The notes beneath the pieces were generated by a model. The model saw nothing but the letters and a program-made list of their open reading frames with translations, was not told where the DNA came from and made no database searches. A DNA stretch of 64,000 nt from the NCBI RefSeq assembly GCF_051414055.1, contig NZ_JBLKNX010000013.1, positions 1 to 64,000 of the forward strand, given 5' to 3'. Below, piece by piece: positions 39,629 to 47,830 of the stretch. Both the position numbers and the translations under genes were made by a program. The DNA is from Halosimplex halobium. Its GTDB lineage: Archaea; Halobacteriota; Halobacteria; Halobacteriales; Haloarculaceae. How positions within the stretch are numbered: the first letter of the stretch is position 1; each line of letters opens with the position of its first letter.

Positions 39629-39775
39629 CTAGATCTCACTGCCGTCGAAGCGTTCGTGGCGCTGGTCGTCCAGCTCCGCGAGGTGTTCCCTGATGACGCT
39701 GCGCCTGTCCTTCCGGTTGCACGCCGGCGCCGGGCAGCCGACGTACTCCCGCTCTCTGGTCGCCGTCTCGGGCAT
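39629..39775 (-). CDS. Micro-protein, possible zinc binder
   Basis: A 48-residue protein beginning MPETATREREYVGC with C14 and C19 in GCPAPACNRKDRR, then a charged helix with HLAELDDQRHERF. Two Cys and two His could bind Zn2+, as in many haloarchaeal micro-proteins. An in-frame ATG at 39817 would add 14 residues. It sits between DUF6775-like and methyltransferase genes. Low to moderate confidence because of its size. Confidence 0.45.
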   Translation of the reverse strand: MPETATREREYVGCPAPACNRKDRRSVIREHLAELDDQRHERFDGSEI

Positions 39776-39859
39776 ACGTCGTGCTACGAACTCACACACT
39801 ATATTCGGACCGGTCACTCAGTTGCCGAGTACCTGCGGGTTCCTGACTCGCAAATACTA

Positions 39860-39871
39860 TACATCGATGTA
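39860..39871. promoter_or_regulatory. Palindromic candidate operator
   Basis: TACATCGATGTA is a perfect 12-bp palindrome in an AT-rich 50-nt stretch, 26 nt upstream of the ATG at 39897. It overlaps the position expected for a leaderless gene's TATA box, so a bound regulator could block transcription. Confidence 0.35.
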
Positions 39872-39896
39872 CAGATAGAAACATCAGGCTACAATT

Positions 39897-40592
39897 ATGA
39901 ACAATAAGAAGTTCGAAGTCGAGGCCGACTTCCTGACGATCGGTCGGACGTTCGCGGAGTACCGGCGGATGTTCGACCTGCGGGCCGGGGACATCGCGGG
40001 GCGGGAGCTACTGGACTGCGGCGGGGGCGCGGGGGCGTTCACGGCGACGGCGGCGGAACTGGCCGAGCGGGCGGTCGCGGTCGACCCCCTGTTCGGTCCG
40101 CCGCCCGACGCCCTCGAACCGGAACTCACCGATGCAATCGAGTACAACGTCGCCCAGCTCCGCGAGAAGCGGGATCTCTTCGTCTGGGACTTCTACGGCG
40201 GCGTGGACGCCCGGGAGTGGTACCTCCGCGCGGCGGCCGAGCGGTTTCTCGCTGACTACGCGACCCATCCCGAGCGCTACGTCACGGGCGCGCTCCCGGC
40301 CCTCCCCGTCGCGGACGACGCGGTCGACCTCGCGCTGGTCTCGAACCTGCTTTTCACCTACGACGACCGGCTGGACCGGGCGTTCCACGAAGCCGCGGTC
40401 CGGGACCTCGCTCGCGTCGCCCGCGAGGAGGTCCGCGTCTTCCCGCTGCACTCGCTGGATCGGGCGCGTTCGGCGTTCGTCGAGCCCGTCGCCGACGCGC
40501 TCCGGGCGGACGGCCACGCCGTCGAGTACCGCGAGGTGCCCTACGAGTTCCAGCCCGGCGCGACCGAGATGCTGGTCGTCGAGCCAGCGTGA
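39897..40592 (+). CDS. Putative SAM-dependent methyltransferase-like protein
   Basis: The 231-residue protein has a degenerate motif I, ELLDCGGGAGAFTATAAELAERAVAVDPLF (segments in 37-66), which keeps the DxGGGxG turn and the acidic end of strand 2. The C-terminal half has LPVADDAVDLALVSNLLFTYDD (motif IV-like) and EVRVFPLH. The start codon follows an unusually AT-rich upstream region with a 12-bp palindrome. The protein converges on the carotenoid desaturase gene. Activity and substrate unproven. Confidence 0.65.
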   Translation: MNNKKFEVEADFLTIGRTFAEYRRMFDLRAGDIAGRELLDCGGGAGAFTATAAELAERAVAVDPLFGPPPDALEPELTDAIEYNVAQLREKRDLFVWDFYGGVDAREWYLRAAAERFLADYATHPERYVTGALPALPVADDAVDLALVSNLLFTYDDRLDRAFHEAAVRDLARVAREEVRVFPLHSLDRARSAFVEPVADALRADGHAVEYREVPYEFQPGATEMLVVEPA

Positions 40593-40642
40593 GGCCGACG
40601 ACGAGCGGGAGTCGACGGTCGCCCGAACGGCGGCATCCGCCG

Positions 40643-42247
40643 TCACCACAGCGGGGGCATCCGGCGATCCGCTTCGGCGTCCTCGCGGACGGCCGCGGCG
40701 GTGTGCTCGGCGCTGATGAGACACATCGGGACGCCGATGCCTGGCGTCGTGTAGCCGCCGACGTAGTAGAGCCCGTCGGGCTCGCCGCGGTGTGACGGCC
40801 GCAGCGGTCCGGTCTGGAACAGCGTGTGGGCCAGCCCGAGCGCGGTCCCCTGCGGGGCGTTGACCCACTCGGCGAACTCGGAGACGCAGGCCTCCCGCTC
40901 GACGGCGATCCGGTCGCGCAGGTCGACGCCCGCGTGGGCCGCGATGTCGTCGAGCACCTGTCCGCGGAACCGCTCGCGGCGCTCGGGCGAGTCGTCCAGT
41001 CCGGGCGCGATAGGAACGAGGACGACCACCGTCTCGTGGCCGTCGGGAGCCACCGTGTCGTCGGTCCGCGAGGGGACGTTCACGTAGTACGCCGGGTCCT
41101 CGGGCCAGGCCGGGTCGTCGAAGATCCGCTCGAAGTGGCCGTCCCAGTCGGTCGGCAGGACGAGCGTGTGGTGTTCCAGCTCCGGCAGGTTACCCTCGAC
41201 GCCGAGGTACAGCATGTACGCCGACGGGGCGTACGTGCGGTCGGCCCAGTAGTCGTCGCCGCGGCCGTACTCGGGTCCGAGGAGTTCGCGCTGGACGTGG
41301 GCCGGGTTGGCGTTGCAGACCACGCGGTCCGCGCGGTGGCGGTCGGTCGCCGCGGCGTCTCCCTCGTCGCTCGGTCGGGTCGAGACCGCCAGTCCGCGCG
41401 GTCGGTCTTCGATGGCCGTCACCGTCGTCTCGGTCCGGTAGTCGACGCCGCGCTCGCGGCCCAGTTCGACCAGCGCCTCGACGACGCTGTAGATCCCGCC
41501 CCGGGGGTAGAAGACGCCGAGTTCGAAGTCGACGTGGGCCATGAGGTTGTAGAGCGCGGGAGTGTTGTGGGGGGCGCCGCCGAGGAAGACGAGCGTGTAC
41601 TGGACGAGCTGGCGGAGCTTCGGGTCCTCGAAGTAGCCGGCGGCGTGGTCGGCCATCGACCCCAGCAGGGCGATCCCGCGGGCCGACCGCGCCACGTCGG
41701 GGTCCGCGAAGTCCCGGAGTCGCGGGCGGTCCTCGTAGACGAACCGGTCCATGCCGACCTCGTAGGTGAACTCCGCCTCGTCGAGGTACTCGCGGAAGGC
41801 CTCGCCCGCGCCGTCCTCGTAGGACTCGAAGATGTCGGCAACCGCGGCGGGGTCGTCCGGCACGTCGACGCGGTCGCCGTCCTTCCAGAAGATCCGGTAG
41901 TGCGGGTCGAGCCGGTCGAGGTCGTAGTAGTCGGCGGGCTCGCGGTCGAGGCAGTCGAAGTACCGCTCGAAGACGCCGGGCATCAGGTACCACGACGGCC
42001 CGGTGTCGAAGGTGAAGCCGCCGGCCTCGATGCGGTTGGCGACGCCGCCGACTCGCTCGTTCTTCTCGAGGACGGTCACGTCGGCGCCGAGTTCGGCCAG
42101 CATGGGAGCGGTCGCGAGCCCACCGAACCCGCCGCCGACGACGGTCACCCGCTCGCCCGCCAGGGGGTCGCCCGACAGGTCCGGCCCCTCGGGCGTCGTC
42201 TCCCGCGTCGGCGGAGCGGTCGGATCCTCTGTCGATTCGCGTGCCAT
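40643..42247 (-). CDS. Carotenoid desaturase (phytoene desaturase/CrtI family)
   Basis: The 534-residue protein has an FAD-binding Rossmann motif VTVVGGGFGGLATAPML (about 34-50) followed by VTVLEKNERVGGVANRIEAGGFTFDTGPSWYLMP (in pieces). Its C-terminal CrtI signature GLYYVGGYTTPGIGVPMCLISAEHTAAAV lies at about 490-518. It removes hydrogens from C40 precursors toward lycopene or bacterioruberin intermediates. The ATG at 42247 is preferred. It lies divergently from brp/blh with a 102-nt gap, so carotenoid and retinal genes share a control region. Which desaturation step it performs is undecided. Confidence 0.88.
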   Translation of the reverse strand: MARESTEDPTAPPTRETTPEGPDLSGDPLAGERVTVVGGGFGGLATAPMLAELGADVTVLEKNERVGGVANRIEAGGFTFDTGPSWYLMPGVFERYFDCLDREPADYYDLDRLDPHYRIFWKDGDRVDVPDDPAAVADIFESYEDGAGEAFREYLDEAEFTYEVGMDRFVYEDRPRLRDFADPDVARSARGIALLGSMADHAAGYFEDPKLRQLVQYTLVFLGGAPHNTPALYNLMAHVDFELGVFYPRGGIYSVVEALVELGRERGVDYRTETTVTAIEDRPRGLAVSTRPSDEGDAAATDRHRADRVVCNANPAHVQRELLGPEYGRGDDYWADRTYAPSAYMLYLGVEGNLPELEHHTLVLPTDWDGHFERIFDDPAWPEDPAYYVNVPSRTDDTVAPDGHETVVVLVPIAPGLDDSPERRERFRGQVLDDIAAHAGVDLRDRIAVEREACVSEFAEWVNAPQGTALGLAHTLFQTGPLRPSHRGEPDGLYYVGGYTTPGIGVPMCLISAEHTAAAVREDAEADRRMPPLW

Positions 42248-42313
42248 ACCGGAGGGGGAGGACTCGCCGCCTATCACCCACGGGTCGCGTTCCCAGCGGG
42301 CTGGAACGCCGGT

Positions 42314-42324
42314 CGGTTTTTAAG
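42314..42324 (+). promoter_or_regulatory. TATA-like box for the Brp/Blh gene
   Basis: GGTTTTTAAGC lies about 27 nt before the ATG at 42350, the spacing expected for a leaderless haloarchaeal transcript. It is also within the divergent region shared with the carotenoid desaturase gene. Confidence 0.5.
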
Positions 42325-42349
42325 CCATGTCAGTCCTCCACATCCACCG

Positions 42350-43369
42350 ATGGCGCACGCAGACCCCGAACTCTCGCTGCCGGGAGCCGAGCGGGCGGGA
42401 CCGACCGGGCGCCTGCTGCGGGCGTCGCGAGCCGTCTTCCTGTGGCTGACGGTCGCGTTCGCGGTCGCCACCTACGCCGGCGTGACCCTCCCGCTGGACG
42501 CGCAGGCGGCGGTGTACCTGGGCCTGATGGGGACGGTCAGCCTCTACCACGGCGGGTTCGAGCACGTCGCCAACCTCCGCGGTCGCGGCGAGTCGCTCCA
42601 ACTTCGCTACCTCGCGGCCTACGTCGGGCTGTTGGGCGCGGCGCTGGCGCTGTTCGTCGTCGCGCCGGTCGCAGGGCTGGTCGTCGCCGTCGGGATCACC
42701 GTCCTCAAGGCGGGCCACGGCGGGATCGCGGTCCGGCAGCGGGTGCGCTCGGGCGAGGGCCTGGGCACCTGGCGGGCGCGGTTCGTCGGCGCGGCGGTGC
42801 GGGGCGGCGCGGTGATGGTCGTCCCGTACCTGGCCGCGCCGGGCGTGTTCAGCGCCGTCGCCTACGCGATGGCGGGGCTGTTCGCGAGCGACCCGGCGGT
42901 CGGCTGGCTGTTCGACCCCGTCCGCCGGGCGTTCGTCGGCGGCTGCTACGCCGGCCTCCTCCTCGGCTACCTCGCAGCCACGCGGGGGACCGCCGACCCG
43001 TCGGCCTGGCGCGCGGAGGCCGCCGAGGTTGGCCTGCTGGTCGCCTTCTTCGCCGTCGTCCCGCCCATCGTCGCCGTCGGCGTGTACTTCCCCTGCTGGT
43101 ACGCGACCCGGCAGGTCGCCCGCATGACCGACGGGTCGCCCGACGCGACGCTGGCCGACGCCGTCCGGCGCGTCCTCCGCGACGGCGCGCTCCCCTGGGT
43201 CGGTGCCCTGGCCGTCCTCGCCGGACTGGTCGTCTGGCTCCCGCGACCCCCGACCAGCGCCGTCGGCTGGGTCGCCGTCTACAGCGTCTTCGTCGCCTGC
43301 GTGGCCGTCCCCCACGTCGTCGTCGGCAGCTGGCTCGACCGCACCCGCGGGATCTGGTCGGTCCACTGA
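42350..43369 (+). CDS. Brp/Blh-type beta-carotene 15,15'-dioxygenase
   Basis: The 339-residue membrane protein has about nine spans with His residues in the family positions: YHGGFEHVANLRGRG (66-80, H67 and H72), LKAGHGG, and VPHVVVGSW near the C terminus, which bind the active-site iron. Brp/Blh proteins split beta-carotene into two retinals for rhodopsins. It stands next to the carotenoid desaturase and can serve the halorhodopsin at 60745. The start ATG 42350 is about 27 nt after a TTTTTAAG box. Confidence 0.88.
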   Translation: MAHADPELSLPGAERAGPTGRLLRASRAVFLWLTVAFAVATYAGVTLPLDAQAAVYLGLMGTVSLYHGGFEHVANLRGRGESLQLRYLAAYVGLLGAALALFVVAPVAGLVVAVGITVLKAGHGGIAVRQRVRSGEGLGTWRARFVGAAVRGGAVMVVPYLAAPGVFSAVAYAMAGLFASDPAVGWLFDPVRRAFVGGCYAGLLLGYLAATRGTADPSAWRAEAAEVGLLVAFFAVVPPIVAVGVYFPCWYATRQVARMTDGSPDATLADAVRRVLRDGALPWVGALAVLAGLVVWLPRPPTSAVGWVAVYSVFVACVAVPHVVVGSWLDRTRGIWSVH

Positions 43370-43468
43370 GCGCTCCTCTCGCCGGCCCGCCAGTTCGCGG
43401 TGGCGGTGGCCTGTCGCCCGGTCGCACATCACCCCAAGCGGTTAGGTCCGGCCGGTCGAACCGCCGGC

Positions 43469-45013
43469 ATGGTCGACGCCCGCGAGTACCACGAGCGGAC
43501 GAACCACTCGCCGGAGCGACTCCGCGAGCTGTCCTTCGAACTCGACGAGTCCAACCGGCCCCGCCCGTACAAGGTCTACGAGGACCTGCCCCGCCTGTCG
43601 CCCGACGGCGACCCGGACCCGCCCGAGACGCCCGCGCTGGCCGCCGTCGCGACCGACGGCGCGGACCCGCCGGCCGCCGCGCCCGACGCCGGCGGCGACC
43701 CGGACATCACGACGCTCTGTCACTACGCCGCCGGGGTCACGAAGGAACTGGAGATCGGCGGCCGGGAGATGCGGTTCCGCGCCGCGGCCTGCACGGGGAA
43801 GCTCTACCACGTCGACCTGTACGCCGTCACCGGCGACTGCGGGGAGTTCGACCCGGGCGTCTACCACTTCGACCCCGAGGGCGGCGAGTTCGACGTGCTC
43901 CGGGAGGGCGACTACCGGGGCGTCCTGGCGGCGGCCAGCGGCGACCACGCCGGGGTCGCCGACGCGCCCGTGACCGTCGTCGCCGCGTCGGAGTGGTGGC
44001 GCAACGCCTGGAAGTACCGCGAGCGCACCTACCGCCACGCCTTCTGGGACTCGGGGACGATCCTCGCGAACCTGCTCGCGGTCGCCCACGGCGGCGGCCA
44101 CCGCGCGGAAGTCGTCGCGGGCTTCGCGGACGACCCCGTGGCGGAGTTGCTCGGGGTCGACCCCGACGACGAGGCGCCGCTGGCGCTCGTCCCCGTCGGC
44201 TCGGGGACGCCGGCCCCCGAGAGCGCCGAGATGCCCGAAATGAACCCTATCGACCCCGCGGAACGGCCGCTCTCGGAGGACCCAGTGGACTATCCGCTGG
44301 TCGCGGACGCCTGGCGCCAGAGCCGGCTGGAGAGCGGGGCGGCCGCCGAGTCGTGGCGCGACGCCGTCGCCCACGAGGTCGCGGACACCTCGCTGGGCGA
44401 GCGCGCGGACGACGCGGAGTGGATCGCTCTCGACCCCGTCGACAGCGAGACCGCCTCGGCGCGACCGGTCGGGGCGACCATCGAGCGCCGCGGATCCTGC
44501 CGCGAGTACAGTCACGAGTCGATCAGCGCCCGGAAATTCGCGACGGTGATGGACCGCGCCATGCGCGGCGTACCCGCCGACGCCTTCGCCGGCGACCTGC
44601 GCGGGCTCGTGGACTGCTACTGTCTCGTCCACGCGGTCGAGGGGATCGACCCGGGCGTCTACGAGTACCACCCCGGGACGGACGAACTGGAGTGGGTCCG
44701 CGAGACCGACCGCGAGACCGCCGGCCACCTCGCGCTCGGGCAGTCGGTCGTGGGCGACGCGGCGGTGAACGTCTACCTGATGGCGGACGTGGACGCCGTC
44801 GTCTCGGAGTTCGGGAATCGCGGCTACCGGCTCGCGCAACTGGAGGCGGGGATCGCGCTCGGGCGGCTCTACCTGGCGACCTACGCGCACCTCGGGCTGG
44901 GCGGCCGCGGGTTCACCTTCTTCGACACCGAGGTGGCGGAGTCCCTCTCGCCCCACGCCGGCGGGCAGACGCCGATGACGCTCTTTGCGTTCGGCAAGCC
45001 GGCAGAGGAGTGA
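43469..45013 (+). CDS. SagB-like double nitroreductase-fold dehydrogenase
   Basis: The 514-residue protein has two nitroreductase-like domains. The first includes LCHYAAGVTKELEIGGREMRFRAAACTGKLYHVDLYAV (in pieces, about 82-120) and WKYRERTYRHAFWDSGTILANLLAVA (about 180-205); the second RRGSCREYSHESISARKFATVMDRAM (about 340-365) and NRGYRLAQLEAGIALGRLYLATYAHLG. This matches SagB/ThcOx-type FMN dehydrogenases, which oxidise azolines in peptide natural products. No YcaO cyclodehydratase or precursor peptide is nearby, so a natural-product role is unproven. Confidence 0.8.
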   Translation: MVDAREYHERTNHSPERLRELSFELDESNRPRPYKVYEDLPRLSPDGDPDPPETPALAAVATDGADPPAAAPDAGGDPDITTLCHYAAGVTKELEIGGREMRFRAAACTGKLYHVDLYAVTGDCGEFDPGVYHFDPEGGEFDVLREGDYRGVLAAASGDHAGVADAPVTVVAASEWWRNAWKYRERTYRHAFWDSGTILANLLAVAHGGGHRAEVVAGFADDPVAELLGVDPDDEAPLALVPVGSGTPAPESAEMPEMNPIDPAERPLSEDPVDYPLVADAWRQSRLESGAAAESWRDAVAHEVADTSLGERADDAEWIALDPVDSETASARPVGATIERRGSCREYSHESISARKFATVMDRAMRGVPADAFAGDLRGLVDCYCLVHAVEGIDPGVYEYHPGTDELEWVRETDRETAGHLALGQSVVGDAAVNVYLMADVDAVVSEFGNRGYRLAQLEAGIALGRLYLATYAHLGLGGRGFTFFDTEVAESLSPHAGGQTPMTLFAFGKPAEE

Positions 45014-45070
45014 GCGAGTGGACCGCCGGCGCCCGCCGGGGGTCCTGCTTTCCGTGGAGCGACCGAGCGG

Positions 45071-45826
45071 TCACTCGCTGTCGGCGATCGAGTCGATAGC
45101 GTCGGCGGCCGCCGCGGCCAGTTCCTCGTTGGCCGTGTGTTCCTCGGCGTACCGGAGCGCGTCGAGCCCCTCGGGATCGCCGAGCTTTCCGAGCAGTTCG
45201 ACCTGTGTCTCCCGGGGCGCGACGGTGAGAGAGAGGCCGCTCCCGAGCTCCCCGTCGGTCTCGGCCTCCTCCTCGACGCTCGACCGGAGCGTCCGCGCGA
45301 TCGGTTCGACGAGCGCCGTCCTCGGAACGTCGACCGCGCGGTCCTCGGCGGCGACGCGTGCGAGCGCGAACAGCGTGTGGGGTTCCAGTCTGCCGTCGGC
45401 AGCCATCAACGCCGCCAGGTCGTCGACGACGGGCGAGAGGTGGTCGGGGTCGGCCTCGGCGAGTTCGAGCAGCACCGACCCCGCGAGCAGATCGTTCATG
45501 AAGGCCCTGTCGGCCTCGCCGAGCGTCGTCTCCCCCCACTCCTCGGCTGGCCGGTTCGACAGGGTCTCGACGACCTCCGGCGCGAGGGTCGCGGCGCTGC
45601 TGGGGCGCTCCTCCGCCAGCGACGCCGCGGCGCCGAGGGCGAGCCCGACGACCGCCTCGTCGTCGCGCCCCAGCAGCGCCGCGATGTCGTCGACATCGTC
45701 TTCGTCGACCTCTCCGGGCGACTCGTCCGCTTTCGCTTCGAGTCGCTCGGCCAGTTCCTCGTCCGACGGCCCGGTCACGGTCCGCCGGATCCGGCCAACT
45801 ATCGAATCGGTTCCGTCGTCCGTCAT
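45071..45826 (-). CDS. Acidic helical-repeat protein, HEAT-like
   Basis: The 251-residue, strongly acidic protein consists of successive paired helices (LAERLEAKADES..., ALLGRDDEAVVGLALGAAASLAEE, LLAGSVLLELAEADPDHLSPVVDDLAALMAADG, ALARVAAEDRAV...LVEPIARTLRSS, LRYAEEHTANEELAAAAADAIDSIA), a spacing typical of HEAT or ARM repeats that bind proteins. No enzyme motif is present. It converges on the SagB-like gene. Function unknown. Confidence 0.62.
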   Translation of the reverse strand: MTDDGTDSIVGRIRRTVTGPSDEELAERLEAKADESPGEVDEDDVDDIAALLGRDDEAVVGLALGAAASLAEERPSSAATLAPEVVETLSNRPAEEWGETTLGEADRAFMNDLLAGSVLLELAEADPDHLSPVVDDLAALMAADGRLEPHTLFALARVAAEDRAVDVPRTALVEPIARTLRSSVEEEAETDGELGSGLSLTVAPRETQVELLGKLGDPEGLDALRYAEEHTANEELAAAAADAIDSIADSE

Positions 45827-45988
45827 ACGTCAGGGAACCGTCCGGCGGACAATAAGTGTGGGCAGCGACTGGCGGTCGCGGGATCGGTCTCTGCGCGTGT
45901 TCCGCGGTCGGATCTGGGTCACTTCGTCGGGCCGACACCCACGACGCGGTTCGCGGTCGGCGGGCCGACTGCGGTGTGAATGGGCGGG

Positions 45989-46162
45989 TTAGCTCGGGTC
46001 TGTCGGCTCGCTCGTCGCGTGATGGGGTCCGACTGGCCCGTGCTCGGGACAGGTGCCCGCGATGGGCGTCGCGTTGAGACAGCACTGCCGGCTGTCCGTC
46101 GCCGCGAGGTCTTTCTGGAGCTTTTGGCCGCAGAGTCGGCAGTACTCGGGCTCGTCTGTCAC
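45989..46162 (-). CDS. Micro zinc-finger protein
   Basis: A 57-residue protein read from the GTG at 46162 to the TAA at 45989-45991. It has C8 and C11 (CRLC), C27/C28 (RQCC) and C38/H41 (TCPEHG), a likely Cys-type zinc knuckle. An in-frame stop lies just upstream, so the start is constrained. It is divergent from the 56-residue membrane gene at 46201, with only 38 nt between. Base composition fits a coding region. Role unknown. Confidence 0.5.
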   Translation of the reverse strand: MTDEPEYCRLCGQKLQKDLAATDSRQCCLNATPIAGTCPEHGPVGPHHATSEPTDPS

Positions 46163-46200
46163 TATTCGTGTGTTGAGGGGTCATCAGGGAAGGTCTGTCG

Positions 46201-46371
46201 ATGGTGGCCGGCGGAGGGCCTACAATCGCACTGGAGGCCGATAACGATGTGAGGGGGTTCGCTGTCACGACGGCGGGACCGCCCCGGAGCGCCGTGGCCA
46301 TCCTCGTCCTGCTGTTCGCGCTCTACTTTGTGAAGCAACTCTACGAGTGGGGGAAGGCCGGGTTTCTCTGA
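46201..46371 (+). CDS. Micro membrane protein
   Basis: A 56-residue reading frame from ATG 46201 to TGA 46369-46371. The N-terminal 28 residues are polar; one membrane span follows (AVAILVLLFALYFV, about 31-44) and a short end KQLYEWGKAGFL. It is divergent from the zinc micro-protein at 46162. It could be a real single-span protein or the remnant of a larger gene; the hydrophobic span and Trp/Tyr at its edge argue for a membrane protein. Confidence 0.4.
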   Translation: MVAGGGPTIALEADNDVRGFAVTTAGPPRSAVAILVLLFALYFVKQLYEWGKAGFL

Positions 46372-46744
46372 ATCTGTTCGTGGCGAGTTCGAGTGGCTGC
46401 GAGCGACAGCAGAGGTTGAAAGCCCTCGGCGCGCTCGCTAGCAGCCATTGCGACCGCAGGAGACAGCAAGTGGTGAAAGCCCTCGGCGCGCTCGCGGTCG
46501 CTGAGCGACATATCCGCGCTCTCCGCACCGCCCGCGCGGATAGGGGTCGCTCAGACGACTAGACGAGCGCGAGCGCGCCTCGCCCTTTCAGTCCGCCAGG
46601 AACAGCACAGCACCGCAGACGGCCACGAACCTCCCCAACCGATTGCGATGCTCGCAGGCTGCGCTTCTCATCCCTCGCGCGGCTCCGTCGCGCGCATGAA
46701 AGCGCGCGACAGCACGCGCCAAAACGAGTGTTCAGTTGGCTACG
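46372..46744 (-). repeat. Dispersed intergenic element, copy D (reverse orientation)
   Basis: Non-coding 373 nt. On the minus strand it holds, from right to left, the core block (about 46672-46720, diverged to GCGCGTGCTGTCGCGCGC), the GGTTGGGGAGG and GGACTGAAAGGGCGAGG blocks, the two-part hairpin (46501-46554) and two 57-bp tail units (about 46380-46490). The block order is the same as in copies B and C. Confidence 0.7.
46501..46554 (-). other. Two-part hairpin of dispersed element, copy D
   Basis: Outer arms CTGAGCGAC (46501-46509) and GTCGCTCAG (46546-46554); inner arms TATCCGCGC (46511-46519) and GCGCGGATA (46534-46542); loop of 14 nt, TCTCCGCACCGCCC on the plus strand. Arms are perfectly complementary. 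Confidence 0.7.
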
Positions 46745-47677
46745 CTAATCGTCGGCCGGGGCCGCGGCGTCGCGGCTCGTCAGGTCGACCGGGTCGGCGT
46801 CGACTTCGAGTTCGTCGAGCGCGACCTGGGCGGCGCGCTTGCCGGAGACGAGCATGGCGCCGAAGGTCGGGCCCATGCGCGGCAGGCCGTAGGTCGTCGC
46901 GGTGGCCATGCCGGTGACGACGAGGCCGTCGTGGGCGAGACCGGTGTGCTCGACGACGGCGTCCTCGCTCTCGCCGACCCACATCGAGTCGTGGCCGGGC
47001 GAGTCGTGGCCGGGGGCGCCGTAGGTGTCGTCGTCGGTCTGGTCCATGCCGCTGGCTTCCTCTTCGAGGCCCGGCGCGTTCAGGACGCCGCGCTCGTCGA
47101 GCTTCTTGACGGCCATCGCGTCGTGGCCGGTCGCGTCGATGACCAGATCGGCCTCGACGGCGATGGGGTCGACGCAGGTAATCTCGCGGGGCAGCGCGTG
47201 GACCGGCGTCCAGTTCATGACGATGCCGCCGACGCGGTGGTCCTCGCGGATGACGATGTCGGTGAACTCCGTCATGTTCTGCATCTTCGCGCCCGCGTCG
47301 CAGGCGGCCTTGATGAGGCCCGAACACGCTTCGGGCCCGTTGGCGACGTACAGCCCCTCGCTGTCCTTGGACTGCTTGTGGTCCACGTCGAGTTCGTCGA
47401 GGACCTGCTGGGCCGGATCGCGGACGGTGACCTTGTTCATCAGGAACCCGCCGAGCCAGAACCCGCCGCCGAGGTAGTTGTTCTTCTCGACGACCATCGT
47501 CTGGACGCCCCGCTCGGAGAGCTCCTTCGCCGCCATCAGCCCCGAGGGGCCGCCGCCGACGATGATCACGTCGCTGTCCGAGAAGTCCATGAACTCCTCG
47601 GTCCACTCCTGGCCGATCGCTCGGGTGACTTCCGCCTCGCCGACGTCGCTGAACTTGTCGAAGCCTTCCTGGCTCAT
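46745..47677 (-). CDS. thi4: Thiamine thiazole synthase (Thi4)
   Basis: The 310-residue protein has an NAD-binding motif DVIIVGGGPSGLMAAKELSERG (within 36-57) and the thiazole-synthase segments VEKNNYLGGGFWLGGFLMNK (in 63-82) and ALPREITCVDP (161-171). C168 sits where the sulfur-donating (suicidal) Cys of yeast Thi4 and of the Haloferax enzyme lies. It makes the ADP-thiazole of thiamine from NAD, glycine and the Cys sulfur. ATG 47677 is preferred to an ATG at 47710, which would lie close to the TATA box. It is divergent from thiR and shares operators with it. Confidence 0.93.
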   Translation of the reverse strand: MSQEGFDKFSDVGEAEVTRAIGQEWTEEFMDFSDSDVIIVGGGPSGLMAAKELSERGVQTMVVEKNNYLGGGFWLGGFLMNKVTVRDPAQQVLDELDVDHKQSKDSEGLYVANGPEACSGLIKAACDAGAKMQNMTEFTDIVIREDHRVGGIVMNWTPVHALPREITCVDPIAVEADLVIDATGHDAMAVKKLDERGVLNAPGLEEEASGMDQTDDDTYGAPGHDSPGHDSMWVGESEDAVVEHTGLAHDGLVVTGMATATTYGLPRMGPTFGAMLVSGKRAAQVALDELEVDADPVDLTSRDAAAPADD

Positions 47678-47716
47678 ATCACTTGGTGTTACCAGCCAGT
47701 GGTAAAACACCTTTCG

Positions 47717-47736
47717 TTATAACTCGCTTGTACAAC
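47717..47736 (-). promoter_or_regulatory. thi4 promoter: TATA box with upstream ThiR-type site
   Basis: On the minus strand the sequence reads GTTGTACAAG-CGAG-TTATAA: a palindrome-like site four nt before a TATA box, about 40 nt ahead of the thi4 start. The thiR promoter at 47789-47808 has the same site and spacing. Confidence 0.65.
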
Positions 47737-47788
47737 CGACTGAATACGAGCGCGATAGCGGGGGTCGAACCGGGAGGGCAGCGGGGTC

Positions 47789-47808
47789 GTTGTACAACGC
47801 GCTTATAC
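47789..47808 (+). promoter_or_regulatory. thiR promoter: TATA box with upstream ThiR-type site
   Basis: Plus strand GTTGTACAAC (perfect 10-bp palindrome, 47789-47798), a four-nt spacer GCGC, then TTATAC (47803-47808), 22 nt before the thiR ATG. It mirrors the thi4 site, suggesting that one regulator controls both genes. Confidence 0.65.
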
Positions 47809-47830
47809 GGCGGCCGGAGCAAGCAGTGGT

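Noticed and set aside
47754..47775. tRNA T-arm-like GGTTCGACC on the minus strand
   Set aside because: The flanking stem does not pair, no acceptor or anticodon arm is found, and the position is inside the thi4-thiR control region.
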